Part shown: positions 27,102 to 34,791 of the stretch, piece after piece
How positions within the stretch are numbered: position 1 is the stretch's first letter
Layout of the letters: each line of letters opens with the position of its first letter
Assembly (NCBI RefSeq): GCF_001746295.1
Contig: NZ_MJAH01000004.1
Span: 147,518-211,517, forward strand
Length of the DNA: 64,000 nt
Direction of reading: 5' to 3'
Source of the DNA: Streptomyces sp. LUP47B
Lineage (GTDB): Bacteria; Actinomycetota; Actinomycetes; Streptomycetales; Streptomycetaceae
The notes under the pieces: model-generated
Databases searched by the model: none
What the model was told of the DNA's origin: nothing
What the model saw: the letters and a program-made list of their open reading frames with translations, nothing else
Position numbers and translations under genes: made by a program

Positions 27102-28019
27102 TCACGGATGGAGTACGACTTTTCCGAGGTTGCGCCGCGACTCGATCACCTCGTGCGCCCGTGCCGCGTCCTCCAGGGCGAAGTCCCCGTGCACGACCGG
27201 CCGGAGCTCGCCCTCCAGGAACATCCGCCACAGCTCCCGCCGCCACCGCTCGTACAACTCCGGCCGCTCACGGGCGATCCGCGCCATCTGGAACCCCGTC
27301 ACGGACTTGGCGCCGACGAGAAGGTCGTACGCCCGGATCGTCCCGCCGCCCGAGCTGTACGCCACCAGTCGGCCGCCCGGGGCCAGGGCGGCGAGCGCCA
27401 GGGTGAGCAGTTCGCCGCCGACCGCGTCGAGGACGTAGTCGACGGCATCACCCCAACTGCCGTCCCTGTACAGGGTGGTGGCGTCGGCGCCCAGCGAGCG
27501 CACGAAGTCCGTCTTGGCGGGGTCGGAGACGGCGCCCACCACACGGGAGGCGCCCCGGGCCCGCGCGAGCTGCACGGCGAGGTGGCCGACCCCGCTCGCC
27601 GCCGCCGTGATCAGCGCGGTCTCTCCCGGCTCGGGGTGCGCCGCCTCCAGCGCGCCGAGCGCGACCAGCCCGCTGCGGACCAGCGCGACCGCGTCGGTCG
27701 CCGAGGCGCCGTCGGGGATCGGGGAGGCCATGGCCTCGTGCAGCAGCGCGAAGTCGGCGTAACCGTGGCCGAAGCACAGGCCCGTGACGCGTTCGCCGGG
27801 GCGGAAGCGGGTGATCCCGGCGCCGACGGCCACCACCGCACCGGCGAGCTCGCCCCCGAGCGGCACCGGCTCCGCGGCCTCGGTGACCTTGCGGACGACC
27901 GGGAGGGTCACGCCCACCGCCTCGCAGCGCACGAGGAGCTCTCCGGGGCCCGGCTCGGGGACCGGCGCCTCCTCCAGGAACAGCGGACCACCCATGGACT
28001 CGTAACGGACGCGACGCAT
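27102..28019 (-). CDS. NADPH:quinone reductase-like zinc-independent alcohol dehydrogenase
   Basis: Medium-chain dehydrogenase/reductase of 305 residues. The GroES-like N-terminus lacks the Cys/His zinc ligands of true alcohol dehydrogenases, and the Rossmann motif is AAASGVGHLAVQLA, typical of the quinone-oxidoreductase branch. ATG 28019 follows GGGGAGG with an 8-base gap. It is divergent from a MarR regulator across a double palindromic operator, so it is probably de-repressed by a quinone, electrophile or related small molecule. Confidence 0.88.
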   Translation of the reverse strand: MRRVRYESMGGPLFLEEAPVPEPGPGELLVRCEAVGVTLPVVRKVTEAAEPVPLGGELAGAVVAVGAGITRFRPGERVTGLCFGHGYADFALLHEAMASPIPDGASATDAVALVRSGLVALGALEAAHPEPGETALITAAASGVGHLAVQLARARGASRVVGAVSDPAKTDFVRSLGADATTLYRDGSWGDAVDYVLDAVGGELLTLALAALAPGGRLVAYSSGGGTIRAYDLLVGAKSVTGFQMARIARERPELYERWRRELWRMFLEGELRPVVHGDFALEDAARAHEVIESRRNLGKVVLHP

Positions 28020-28037
28020 CGACCCGGCCTCCCCTGA

Positions 28038-28090
28038 ATTCATTGGTGGTCCCAACGATACGTGGACGATCGTTGGGAAGTCCAATGAAT
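28038..28090. promoter_or_regulatory. Symmetric double MarR-type operator
   Basis: Two TTGG-N5-CCAA sites lie at 28043-28055 and 28073-28085, centres exactly 30 bp apart, about three helical turns. The whole 53-bp block is also a perfect nested inverted repeat about position 28064: ATTCATTGG (28038-28046) pairs with 28082-28090, and CCCAACGAT (28051-28059) pairs with 28069-28077. It fills the divergent quinone-reductase/MarR promoter region, so binding of two dimers should repress both genes. Confidence 0.8.
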
Positions 28091-28102
28091 AGTGGCTAGG
28101 CT
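28073..28102 (+). promoter_or_regulatory. Predicted marR promoter, possibly giving a leaderless mRNA
   Basis: TTGGGA (28073-28078) and TAGGCT (28097-28102) are spaced by 18 bases. Transcription would start about seven bases downstream, at or next to the ATG at 28109, implying a leaderless mRNA. The -35 element lies inside the right-hand operator. Confidence 0.45.
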
Positions 28103-28108
28103 GGCCGC

Positions 28109-28546
28109 ATGGCCGAAGCACCCCTGCCCGCGATCCGCTCCCTCCCCAGCTGGCTCCTCGGCCGCGCCGCCGCCCGCGGCCGGGCCCTGGTGGCCGAGGC
28201 GCTGGCCGCCGAAGGCATGAAGATGTGGCACCACGTGGTGCTCTCCGCCGTCCGTGACCTCGCCCCCGTCGCCCAGGCCGACCTCGGCCGCGGGGTGCGG
28301 CTCGACCCCAAGGACCTGGTCGGCATCCTGAACGACCTCCAGTCCGCGGGGCTCGTCCTGCGCGAACCGGACCCCACGGACCGCCGCAAGAACGCGGTGT
28401 CCCTCACGGACGAGGGGGCACGGCTGCTGAAACGCTGCGAGAAGGCGGCCCGCGAGGCCAACGACGAGCTGCTGGCCCCTCTCTCAGCGGCCGAACGCGC
28501 CCAGTTCATGAAACTGTTGATCCGGATCTCCGGTACGCAGGGCTGA
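28109..28546 (+). CDS. MarR-family transcriptional repressor
   Basis: A 145-residue winged-helix regulator. The recognition region LGRGVRLDPKDLVGILNDLQ is followed by the wing REPDPTDRRKNAVSLTDEG (residues 88-106), the diagnostic DxRx motif of the family. It probably represses itself and the divergent quinone reductase through the double operator upstream. The nearest downstream gene, 19 bases away, is an isochorismatase-fold hydrolase that may be co-expressed. The ligand is unknown. Confidence 0.9.
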   Translation: MAEAPLPAIRSLPSWLLGRAAARGRALVAEALAAEGMKMWHHVVLSAVRDLAPVAQADLGRGVRLDPKDLVGILNDLQSAGLVLREPDPTDRRKNAVSLTDEGARLLKRCEKAAREANDELLAPLSAAERAQFMKLLIRISGTQG

Positions 28547-28565
28547 TGACGGATAACGTTCCGTC

Positions 28566-29093
28566 ATGACCGGACCCCTCGCACTCGACCCCGCGCGCAG
28601 CGCCCTCGTACTCGTCGATCTGATGGACCGGATCGTCGCGCTGCCCCTTGAACCCCGCAAAGGCACCGAAGTCCTCGCCGCCGCCGAGAAGTTGGCGGCC
28701 GCCTTCCGCGGCGCCGGCGCACCCGTCGTGCTCGTGCGCGTCGAGCGGCCCGGGGTCCCCGTCCAGCCACCCGGCAGCGGGCTGATGCCCGGCCTCGCCC
28801 GCCACGGCGACATCGAGATCGTGAAGCGGACCATCGGCGCCTTCCAGGGCACGGACCTGGACGCGCGCCTTCGTGAACTCGGCGTCACCACGCTGGTGTT
28901 CGGTGGGATCGCCACCAACCTCGGCGTCGAGTCCACCGCCCGCGCCGCCCTCGACCTCGGCTACGACCTCGTCTTCGTGGAGGACGCCATGGCCGCCTTC
29001 ACCGCCGCCGAGCACGACGCCTCGGCACGGCTCGACTTCCCGCGCCTGGGCACGGTGGCGACGGCGGACCAGGTGCGCTTCCTGGCGGGCTGA
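28566..29093 (+). CDS. Isochorismatase-fold hydrolase lacking the catalytic cysteine
   Basis: A 175-residue alpha/beta hydrolase of the isochorismatase-like family. The Asp (LVDLMDR) and Lys (IVKRTIGAF) of the triad are present, but the nucleophile position reads GGIATNLGVESTAR, with Gly where amidase-type members have Cys. Known isochorismatases such as EntB and PhzD also have Gly here and act on a vinyl ether, so the enzyme is unlikely to be a nicotinamidase-type amidase. The start lies 19 bases after the MarR stop. The substrate is unknown. Confidence 0.83.
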   Translation: MTGPLALDPARSALVLVDLMDRIVALPLEPRKGTEVLAAAEKLAAAFRGAGAPVVLVRVERPGVPVQPPGSGLMPGLARHGDIEIVKRTIGAFQGTDLDARLRELGVTTLVFGGIATNLGVESTARAALDLGYDLVFVEDAMAAFTAAEHDASARLDFPRLGTVATADQVRFLAG

Positions 29094-29109
29094 ACGCTCG
29101 GACCAGTGG

Positions 29110-29961
29110 TCAGCCCTGGGTGGCCGTTGTGGCTTCCAGGGTGAGTCGGTGTTCTCCCGCGTACACGTTCATGGAGGGGCCGCGGAGGAAGCCGACCAGG
29201 GTGAGGCCGGTTTCCGTGGCCAGGTCCACTGCCAGTGACGAGGGTGCGGACACGGCGGCCAGGACGGGGATGCCTGCCATCACGGCCTTCTGTGCCAGTT
29301 CGAAGGAGGCGCGGCCGGAGACGAGGAGGATCACGCGGGACAGGGGGAGGTTGGCGTTCTGCAGGGCGCGGCCGATGAGTTTGTCGACGGCGTTGTGGCG
29401 GCCGACGTCTTCGCGTATGTCGAGGAGTTCGCCGTGTTCGGTGAACAGGGCGGCGGCGTGCAGGCCGCCGGTGCGGTCGAAGACGCGTTGGGCGGCGCGG
29501 AGTCGGTCGGGGAGGCTGGTGAGGAGGTCGGGGTCGATGCGGAGTGGGGGTGTGTCGTTGATGGGCCAGCGGGTGGTGGTGCGTACGGCGTCGAGGCTGG
29601 CTTTGCCGCACAGGCCGCAGGAGGAGGTGGTGTAGACGTTGCGTTCGAGGGTGATGTCGGGGATGGGGAGGCCGGGGGTGGTGGTGACGTCGACGACGTT
29701 GTAGGTGTTGGTGCCGTCTGTGGTGGCTCCGGCGCAGTAGACGATGTTCTGGAGGTCGTCGTGCTGGGTGAGGACGCCTTCGCTGACGAGGAAGCCGGCG
29801 GCGAGGGCGAAGTCGTCGCCGGGGGTGCGCATGGTGATGGCGAGGGGTTTGCCGTTGAGGCGGATCTCCAGCGGTTCCTCGGTGACCAGGGTGTCGGGGC
29901 GGGAGGAGATCGCCCCGTCGCGGATGCGGATCACCTTGCGTCGTTCCGTGACTCGTCCCAT
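29110..29961 (-). CDS. fdhD: Formate dehydrogenase accessory sulfurtransferase FdhD, copy 1
   Basis: FdhD moves sulfur from a cysteine desulfurase to the molybdenum cofactor of formate dehydrogenase. The 283-residue protein has the catalytic CxxC as SSCGLCG, the TEEPLEIRLNG opening and the EDVGRHNAVDKLIG signature. It is nearly identical (about 97% by eye) to the copy at 55550-56401; the differences are a handful of conservative residues and the last ten amino acids. The similarity stops at the start codon and near the stop, so only the coding region is shared. No intact formate dehydrogenase is adjacent; just upstream is a short remnant of its Fe-S part. It probably serves an enzyme encoded elsewhere. 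Confidence 0.95.
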   Translation of the reverse strand: MGRVTERRKVIRIRDGAISSRPDTLVTEEPLEIRLNGKPLAITMRTPGDDFALAAGFLVSEGVLTQHDDLQNIVYCAGATTDGTNTYNVVDVTTTPGLPIPDITLERNVYTTSSCGLCGKASLDAVRTTTRWPINDTPPLRIDPDLLTSLPDRLRAAQRVFDRTGGLHAAALFTEHGELLDIREDVGRHNAVDKLIGRALQNANLPLSRVILLVSGRASFELAQKAVMAGIPVLAAVSAPSSLAVDLATETGLTLVGFLRGPSMNVYAGEHRLTLEATTATQG

Positions 29962-29968
29962 ATGTGTC

Positions 29969-30100
29969 TCAGTCCCGGTTCTGTACGTGCTGGTAGCCGA
30001 AACGGCCCTTGTTGCAGAGGTTGCTCTGGGTCACCGTGGGCTCGTGCGGGGTGGTGACCTTCATGACCCCATTGTCCTGCACATGGAGCGGGCCTCGCCT
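29969..30100 (-). pseudogene. Remnant of a formate dehydrogenase iron-sulfur/molybdopterin region
   Basis: Reading leftwards from about 30100, the frame gives GPLHVQDNGVMKVTTPH followed by SNLCNKGRFGYQHVQNRD and a stop at 29969, seven bases before the fdhD start. LC-x-KGRFG is the final cysteine motif of the [4Fe-4S] cluster of NuoG-like and formate dehydrogenase alpha-type proteins. The other three cluster cysteines and the rest of the protein are missing, and upstream the frame loses similarity. The 5' limit given is approximate. It could instead be a 31-codon ORF starting at ATG 30064, but decay is simpler. Confidence 0.6.
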
Positions 30101-30280
30101 CAGGTACCCGCGGCTCGCCTGTCGAAGTCCGACTACGGTGATCCGGGCGCCGAAGCCACGACCCGGGCCGCTCGGGAAACCGGCCGGTTCGACCGTTCGT
30201 CGCGTCCGGGATACCGCTCATCGCATACGGTCGACGCGCCGCCTTTTCAACCAGCTTCTTTGTTCCTACCGTCCGGGATC

Positions 30281-31615
30281 ATGAGTCCCCCTGTCGCGCC
30301 CCCGGGTTGGAGCCGCTGGCTCGTCCCCCCGGCCGCTCTCTCGGTCCATCTCTCCATCGGCCAGGCGTACGCATGGTCCGTGTTCAAGCCGCCGCTCGAG
30401 TCCTCGCTCGGTCTCAGCGGCACGCAGAGCGCACTGCCCTTCCAGCTCGGCATCGTGATGCTCGGCCTGTCCGCCGCGTTCGGCGGCACGCTCGTCGAGC
30501 GCAACGGGCCGCGCTGGGCGATGACGGTGGCGCTGATCTGCTTCTCGTCCGGCTTCCTGATCTCCGCGCTGGGCGCGGCCACCGAGCAGTACTGGCTGAT
30601 AGTCCTCGGCTACGGCTTCGTCGGCGGCATCGGCCTCGGCATCGGCTACATCTCCCCGGTATCCACGCTGATCAAGTGGTTCCCCGACCGGCCCGGCATG
30701 GCCACCGGCATCGCCATCATGGGCTTCGGCGGCGGCGCGCTCATCGCCTCGCCCTGGTCGGCGCAGATGCTGCAGTCCTTCGGCTCCGACAGCTCCGGGA
30801 TCGCCCTGGCGTTCCTCGTGCACGGGCTGTCGTACGCCGTCTTCATGCTCCTCGGAGTCCTGCTGGTGCGCGTGCCGCGCAGCGAGAAGCCGGTCGAGAG
30901 CGCGCCCAGCGCCTTCGAAGGACCGCAGGTCTCGGCCCGCAACGCCGTGCGCACGCCCCAGTTCTGGTGTCTGTGGGTCGTGCTGTGCATGAACGTGACC
31001 GCGGGCATCGGCATCCTGGAGAAGGCCGCGCCGATGATCACGGACTTCTTCAAGGAGACGTCGACCCCGGTCTCGGCGTCGGCCGCGGCCGGCTTCGTCG
31101 CGCTGCTGTCGGCGGCCAACATGGCCGGCCGGATCGGCTGGTCGTCGACGTCCGACCTGATCGGACGGAAGAACATCTACCGCGTCTACCTGGGCGTGGG
31201 CGCCGTGATGTACGGGCTCATCGCCCTGTTCGGTGACTCCTCCAAGCCACTGTTCATCCTGTGCGCGCTGGTGATCCTGTCCTTCTACGGCGGCGGCTTC
31301 GCGACGATCCCCGCCTACCTGAAGGACCTCTTCGGCGCCTACCAGGTCGGCGCCATCCATGGCCGGCTGCTCACCGCCTGGTCCACCGCCGGCGTTCTCG
31401 GACCGCTGATCGTGAACTGGATCGCCGACCGGCAGGAGGACGCGGGCAAGAGCGGGTCCGCCCTCTACGGCCTGTCGTTCGTGATCATGATCGGGCTGCT
31501 CGTCGTCGGCTTCGTCGCCAACGAACTGGTCCGCCCCGTCAGTGCCCGCCACCACATTCCCGCACCGAGGGAGGCCGCCGATGTCGCAGTCCGACAGCAG
31601 CCAGAGTCCGCCTGA
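30281..31615 (+). CDS. OFA-family MFS transporter (oxalate/formate antiporter type)
   Basis: A 444-residue twelve-span carrier. The OFA pattern is clear: SIGQAYAWSVFKPPLESSLG opening, GIGLGIGYISPVSTLIKWFP between spans 4 and 5 (RPGMATGIAIMGFGGGA follows), and the second-half NMAGRIGWSSTSDLIGRK motif. OFA carriers exchange oxalate for formate or carry other monocarboxylates. ATG 30281 is used, with no strong ribosome site before it; the frame runs back to 29744 but overlaps fdhD antisense. A tiny membrane-protein gene overlaps its 3' end by 35 bases, suggesting a two-part transporter. Confidence 0.87.
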   Translation: MSPPVAPPGWSRWLVPPAALSVHLSIGQAYAWSVFKPPLESSLGLSGTQSALPFQLGIVMLGLSAAFGGTLVERNGPRWAMTVALICFSSGFLISALGAATEQYWLIVLGYGFVGGIGLGIGYISPVSTLIKWFPDRPGMATGIAIMGFGGGALIASPWSAQMLQSFGSDSSGIALAFLVHGLSYAVFMLLGVLLVRVPRSEKPVESAPSAFEGPQVSARNAVRTPQFWCLWVVLCMNVTAGIGILEKAAPMITDFFKETSTPVSASAAAGFVALLSAANMAGRIGWSSTSDLIGRKNIYRVYLGVGAVMYGLIALFGDSSKPLFILCALVILSFYGGGFATIPAYLKDLFGAYQVGAIHGRLLTAWSTAGVLGPLIVNWIADRQEDAGKSGSALYGLSFVIMIGLLVVGFVANELVRPVSARHHIPAPREAADVAVRQQPESA

Positions 31616-31718
31616 CCGGCGCCCGCTGATCGCCCTGGCCTGGGTGTGGGTCGGCGCGCCGCTCGCCTACGGGCTCTACGAACTCGTTCAGAAAGCGACG
31701 CAGCTGTTCACCGGGTGA
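31581..31718 (+). CDS. Small single-span protein, candidate MFS small subunit
   Basis: A 45-residue ORF (MSQSDSSQSPPDRRPLIALA, then a span WVWVGAPLAYGLYELV, then QKATQLFTG) overlaps the MFS 3' end by 35 bases in a different frame. GGGAGG sits 6 bases before the ATG. Positively charged residues precede a single hydrophobic segment of about 18 residues. From memory, proteins of this size and pattern are annotated beside OFA-type carriers as an MFS small subunit; the name needs a database check. No counterpart is seen next to the two related carriers at 59859-62667. A hairpin follows 17 bases after the stop. Confidence 0.75.
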   Translation: MSQSDSSQSPPDRRPLIALAWVWVGAPLAYGLYELVQKATQLFTG

Positions 31719-31734
31719 CTGTTCGGTAGGTGTT

Positions 31735-31778
31735 CGGGCGTCCGAGGGTGTGAGGGAAGCCGACAACTCGGGCGCCCG
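31735..31778 (+). terminator. Terminator hairpin after the MFS pair
   Basis: CGGGCGTCCGAG (31735-31746) pairs with CTCGGGCGCCCG (31767-31778) through 12 positions with one G-U pair; a short T-rich TTTCCTGT follows. It separates the transporter genes from the KAS III gene. Confidence 0.65.
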
Positions 31779-31863
31779 TTTCCTGTGGCCTTACGTGCCC
31801 TCGTACCCGTGGGTCACTGATCAGACTGGAGGATCCCAACCCAAGGCAACGAGGGGACCCTCC

Positions 31864-32802
31864 ATGAACGGCTCGCGGATCGCCGCAGTCGGCCACTACC
31901 AGCCCGCCAAGGTACTCACCAACGAGGAACTGGCGGGCCTGGTCGACACCAGCGACGAGTGGATCAGGTCCCGGGTCGGGATCAGGACCCGCCACATCGC
32001 CGGTCCCGACGAGCCGGTCGACGAGCTCGCCTCGCACGCCGCCGCCAAGGCGCTGGCCTCGGCCGGGCTCGCCCCCGCCGACATCGACCTGGTCCTGGTC
32101 GCCACATCGACCGCCGTCGACCGGTCCCCGAACATGGCCGCCCGGGTCGCGGCCCGGCTCGGCATCCCCTCGCCGGCCGCGATGGACGTCAACGTGGTGT
32201 GCGCCGGCTTCACCCACGCGCTGGCCACCGCGGACCACACCGTCCGGGCCGGTGCGGCGACCCGGGCGCTGGTCATCGGCGCCGACAAGATGTCGGCGGT
32301 GACCGACTGGAGCGACCGCACCACCTGCGTGCTCGTCGGCGACGGGGCGGGGGCGGCGGTCGTCGAGGGGACCGACGTGCCCGGCATCTCTCCCGTGCTG
32401 TGGGGATCGGTGCCCGAGATGGGGCACGCCGTGCGGATCGAGGGTGAGCCGGCGCGGTTCGCGCAGGAAGGGCAGAGCGTCTACCGCTGGGCGACCACCA
32501 AGCTTCCGGCGCTGGCCCGGCAGGCCTGCGAGCGTGCGGGGCTCACCCCCGAGGACCTCGCCGCGGTCGTGCTGCACCAGGCGAACCTGCGGATCATCGA
32601 GCCGCTCGCGGAGAAGATCGGCGCGGTCAACGCCGTGGTGGCCCGTGATGTCACGGAGTCCGGGAACACGTCGGCGGCCAGTATTCCGCTCGCGTTCTCC
32701 AAACTGGTCGAGCAGGGCGAGATCTCCACCGGGGACCCGGTGCTTCTCTTCGGGTTCGGCGGCAACCTGTCGTACGCGGGGCAGGTCGTCCGCTGCCCGT
32801 GA
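31864..32802 (+). CDS. Beta-ketoacyl-ACP synthase III (FabH-like)
   Basis: A 312-residue condensing enzyme with the complete Cys-His-Asn triad: Cys113 in VNVVCAGFTHAL, His238 in VVLHQANLRI and Asn268 in ESGNTSAAS. KAS III joins an acyl-CoA starter to malonyl-ACP. It stands alone, not in a fab or biosynthetic cluster, so it is probably a second, specialised FabH. The ATG at 31864 follows GAGGGGACCC. It sits between the oxalate-type transporter and the GntR gene, with no clear link to either. Confidence 0.88.
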   Translation: MNGSRIAAVGHYQPAKVLTNEELAGLVDTSDEWIRSRVGIRTRHIAGPDEPVDELASHAAAKALASAGLAPADIDLVLVATSTAVDRSPNMAARVAARLGIPSPAAMDVNVVCAGFTHALATADHTVRAGAATRALVIGADKMSAVTDWSDRTTCVLVGDGAGAAVVEGTDVPGISPVLWGSVPEMGHAVRIEGEPARFAQEGQSVYRWATTKLPALARQACERAGLTPEDLAAVVLHQANLRIIEPLAEKIGAVNAVVARDVTESGNTSAASIPLAFSKLVEQGEISTGDPVLLFGFGGNLSYAGQVVRCP

Positions 32803-32858
32803 CATGCGGGATGTGACGAGGTCGATTCGCGGTTTACCTGGCTGCTGTGCGCCGTAGA

Positions 32859-32868
32859 CTGTAGACAA
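32859..32868. promoter_or_regulatory. Candidate GntR/FCD operator, copy 1
   Basis: CTGTAGACAA lies 54 bases before gntR copy 1, within GCCGTAGACTGTAGACAAAA, where GTAGAC occurs twice at a 7-base step. The exact reverse complement (TTGTCTACAG) occurs at 58220-58229 in the other block. FCD-type GntR proteins often bind TTGTnnACAA-like sites, so autoregulation is likely. Confidence 0.55.
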
Positions 32869-32921
32869 AAGGCAACTGGTAGGGGTGTCCGGGGTGTCCG
32901 CCGTCGAGGAGGGGGACCGCG

Positions 32922-33599
32922 ATGTTGTCGACAGGTCTGCCGCAGGGAGCCGTGCCGAAGCTCGAGCGTCCGGGTCCGCTGCGCGATCGCGTGTATGAGG
33001 CGTTGCTCGAACTGATCACGACGCGTGCGCTGCAGCCGGGTCAGCATTTGGTGGAGAGTGAGTTGGCGGGGCATCTGGGGGTGTCGCGGCAGCCGGTGCG
33101 TGAGGCTTTGCAGCGGTTGAACACTGAGGGTTGGGTGGATCTGCGGCCTGCTCAGGGTGCGTTCGTGCATGAGCCGACGGATGAGGAGGCTGATCAGCTT
33201 CTGACGGTGCGGACGTTGTTGGAGGCGGAGGCTGCGCGGTTGGCGGCGGTGAACGCGGGCAGTGCCGGTGTCGCCGTGCTGGAGGAGTTGTGTGCGCAGG
33301 GTGAGAGTGCGGTCGCCGCGGACGACGTGGACGCCGCGGTGGCTTTGAATGCCCGACTGCATGCGATGGTCATGGAGTTGGCGGGCAATGCGGTTCTGGC
33401 GGAGTTGGCGGGGCAGGTGGATCGCCGGGTGCGCTGGTACTACACGCCGATCGCCCGGCAGCGCGGTCGGCAGTCCTGGATCGAGCACCGTGAGCTGATC
33501 GCCGCGATCGCCGACCGCGACCAGCGGCGGGCCACCGAACTGATGCGGGAACACACCGAGCACACGCGAACGTCGTACCACGCACGCCGACGCCCGTAG
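32922..33599 (+). CDS. GntR/FCD transcriptional regulator, copy 1
   Basis: A 225-residue FadR-type GntR regulator. The N-terminal winged helix contains LVESELAGHLGVSRQPVREA (43-62) and WVDLRPAQGAFV; the all-helical FCD ligand domain includes LNARLHAMVMELAGN and SWIEHRELIAAIADRD with metal-binding His positions. It is almost identical to the copy at 58400-59077 across the middle 520 bases; the first ten and last fifteen residues differ. Codons such as TTG, CGT and GCT are used far more than in neighbouring genes. A likely operator lies just upstream. FCD ligands are usually small organic acids, so oxalate or a related acid is a reasonable guess. Confidence 0.9.
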   Translation: MLSTGLPQGAVPKLERPGPLRDRVYEALLELITTRALQPGQHLVESELAGHLGVSRQPVREALQRLNTEGWVDLRPAQGAFVHEPTDEEADQLLTVRTLLEAEAARLAAVNAGSAGVAVLEELCAQGESAVAADDVDAAVALNARLHAMVMELAGNAVLAELAGQVDRRVRWYYTPIARQRGRQSWIEHRELIAAIADRDQRRATELMREHTEHTRTSYHARRRP

Positions 33600-33611
33600 T
33601 CACCCCACACC

Positions 33612-33757
33612 TCACCGGAACGCGTCCGCGTGGTCCCGGGCCCATCGGGCGAAGGCGCGTGGCGGTCGTCCCGTGATCTGCTGCACCGTGGGCAGCATCA
33701 CCGACTCGTCCAGGGTGCCGTCTACGATGAAGCGGACGTCGTACCCGCTTGCCGGCA
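33612..33757 (-). pseudogene. C-terminal remnant of a tandem NmrA-like gene
   Basis: The minus strand encodes VDGTLDESVMLPTVQQ through ARWARDHADAFR and a stop at 33612, the same tail as the intact gene that ends at 33769. Bases 33608-33722 and 33765-33879 match with about four differences, a 157-base offset. Upstream of VDGTLD the remnant (GYDVRFI) differs from the intact copy, so it is the end of a second paralogue that lost its body, probably by recombination between tandem copies. Confidence 0.75.
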
Positions 33758-33768
33758 GCGTGGTCACC

Positions 33769-34602
33769 TCATCGGAACGCGTCCGTGTGGTCCCGGGCCC
33801 ATCGGGCGAAGGTGCGTGGCGGTCGTCCCGTGATCTGCTGCACCGTGGGCAGCATCACCGACTCGTCCAGGGTGCCGTCGACGAAGAAGGCGAAGAAGGC
33901 GTCGACGTACGGTTTCGGCACGCCGGCCGCTTCCATCTCCGCGCGTGTCTCCTCGTGCTCCAGTCCCACGGCACGCAGGTCCCGGCCCAGCGCCGAGCCA
34001 AGGATCCGGACCCGGTCGGCGGGCAACAGCGCCTCGGGGCCGGTGACTTCGAGAACGCGGCCCGCGAACTCGTCGGACAGCAGGGCTCGGAGCGCGACCT
34101 GCGCGATGTCGTACGGGTCGATGTCCGTGGTCCGCGCGTCCGGGAAGGGCACCCGAACCGTGTCACCCTCGCGGATCTGGTCCGCGAGCCGCAGCGCGTT
34201 GGTCATGAAGCTCGTCGGGCGGACGAACGTCCATGCGAGTCCCGAGTCCCGTACGGCGTCCTCCGCGTCCAGCAGATAGCCGGCGACCGCGTTGTCCCTG
34301 TCGCCGGTACCCGCAGACAGGCCGGAGAGCAGGACCACGCGACGCACCCCCGCGGCCCGCGCGTCCGCCAGGATCTGCCGCTGGCCGCCGTACCCGGGCA
34401 TCAGGAACAGCCCGCGCACGCCGTCCAGGGCGGCCCGCACGGTCTCGGGCCGGTTCAGATCCCCCGCCACGGCCTCCACCCCGGCCGGTAACCCCTCGCT
34501 GCGCCCGGACCGGCTGACCGCCCGCACCCGCTCGCCGGACTCCGCCAGCGCACGCACGAGCTCGGCCCCCACGTTCCCCGTCGCACCCGTCACCAGAAAC
34601 AT
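33769..34602 (-). CDS. NmrA-like NAD(P)-binding atypical SDR
   Basis: A 277-residue single-domain protein with VTGATGNVGAELVRAL (4-19) as the nucleotide-binding loop. The arginines in VRAVSRSGRS favour NADP. There is no Ser-Tyr-Lys triad; the family includes redox sensors (NmrA, HSCARG) and NAD(P)H:quinone reductases. ATG 34602 follows GGGAGGGG; the longer frame to 34881 would enter the divergent ROK promoter. Its 3' end is repeated just downstream as a pseudogene fragment. Function unknown; sensing or reduction of quinones is most plausible. Confidence 0.85.
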   Translation of the reverse strand: MFLVTGATGNVGAELVRALAESGERVRAVSRSGRSEGLPAGVEAVAGDLNRPETVRAALDGVRGLFLMPGYGGQRQILADARAAGVRRVVLLSGLSAGTGDRDNAVAGYLLDAEDAVRDSGLAWTFVRPTSFMTNALRLADQIREGDTVRVPFPDARTTDIDPYDIAQVALRALLSDEFAGRVLEVTGPEALLPADRVRILGSALGRDLRAVGLEHEETRAEMEAAGVPKPYVDAFFAFFVDGTLDESVMLPTVQQITGRPPRTFARWARDHTDAFR

Positions 34603-34791
34603 GTACACCCCTCCCTCGCGCCCATCCTGCGCGGCCGGGTGCCGGGACACCAGAGTGCGACAGGTCTTTGTCCTGAGAGTGGAGAAAGTCGGCATCAATC
34701 TGTGCACAGCTTCTTCCCAGGTTCGGCAGCCGCTGCTACGTTCCCCTCGAAAGCCCGGCAACTGGTGGCCGAATGAGGCGGGGAGGGGCTC

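Noticed and set aside
29744..30280. N-terminal extension of the MFS transporter back to 29744.
   Set aside because: It runs opposite fdhD and contains no membrane or conserved sequence; the family N-terminus starts at about 30281.
29110..33599. Interpreting the fdhD/gntR duplication as a composite transposon.
   Set aside because: No transposase, terminal inverted repeats or target-site duplications were seen at either block, and the shared identity is confined to the genes.
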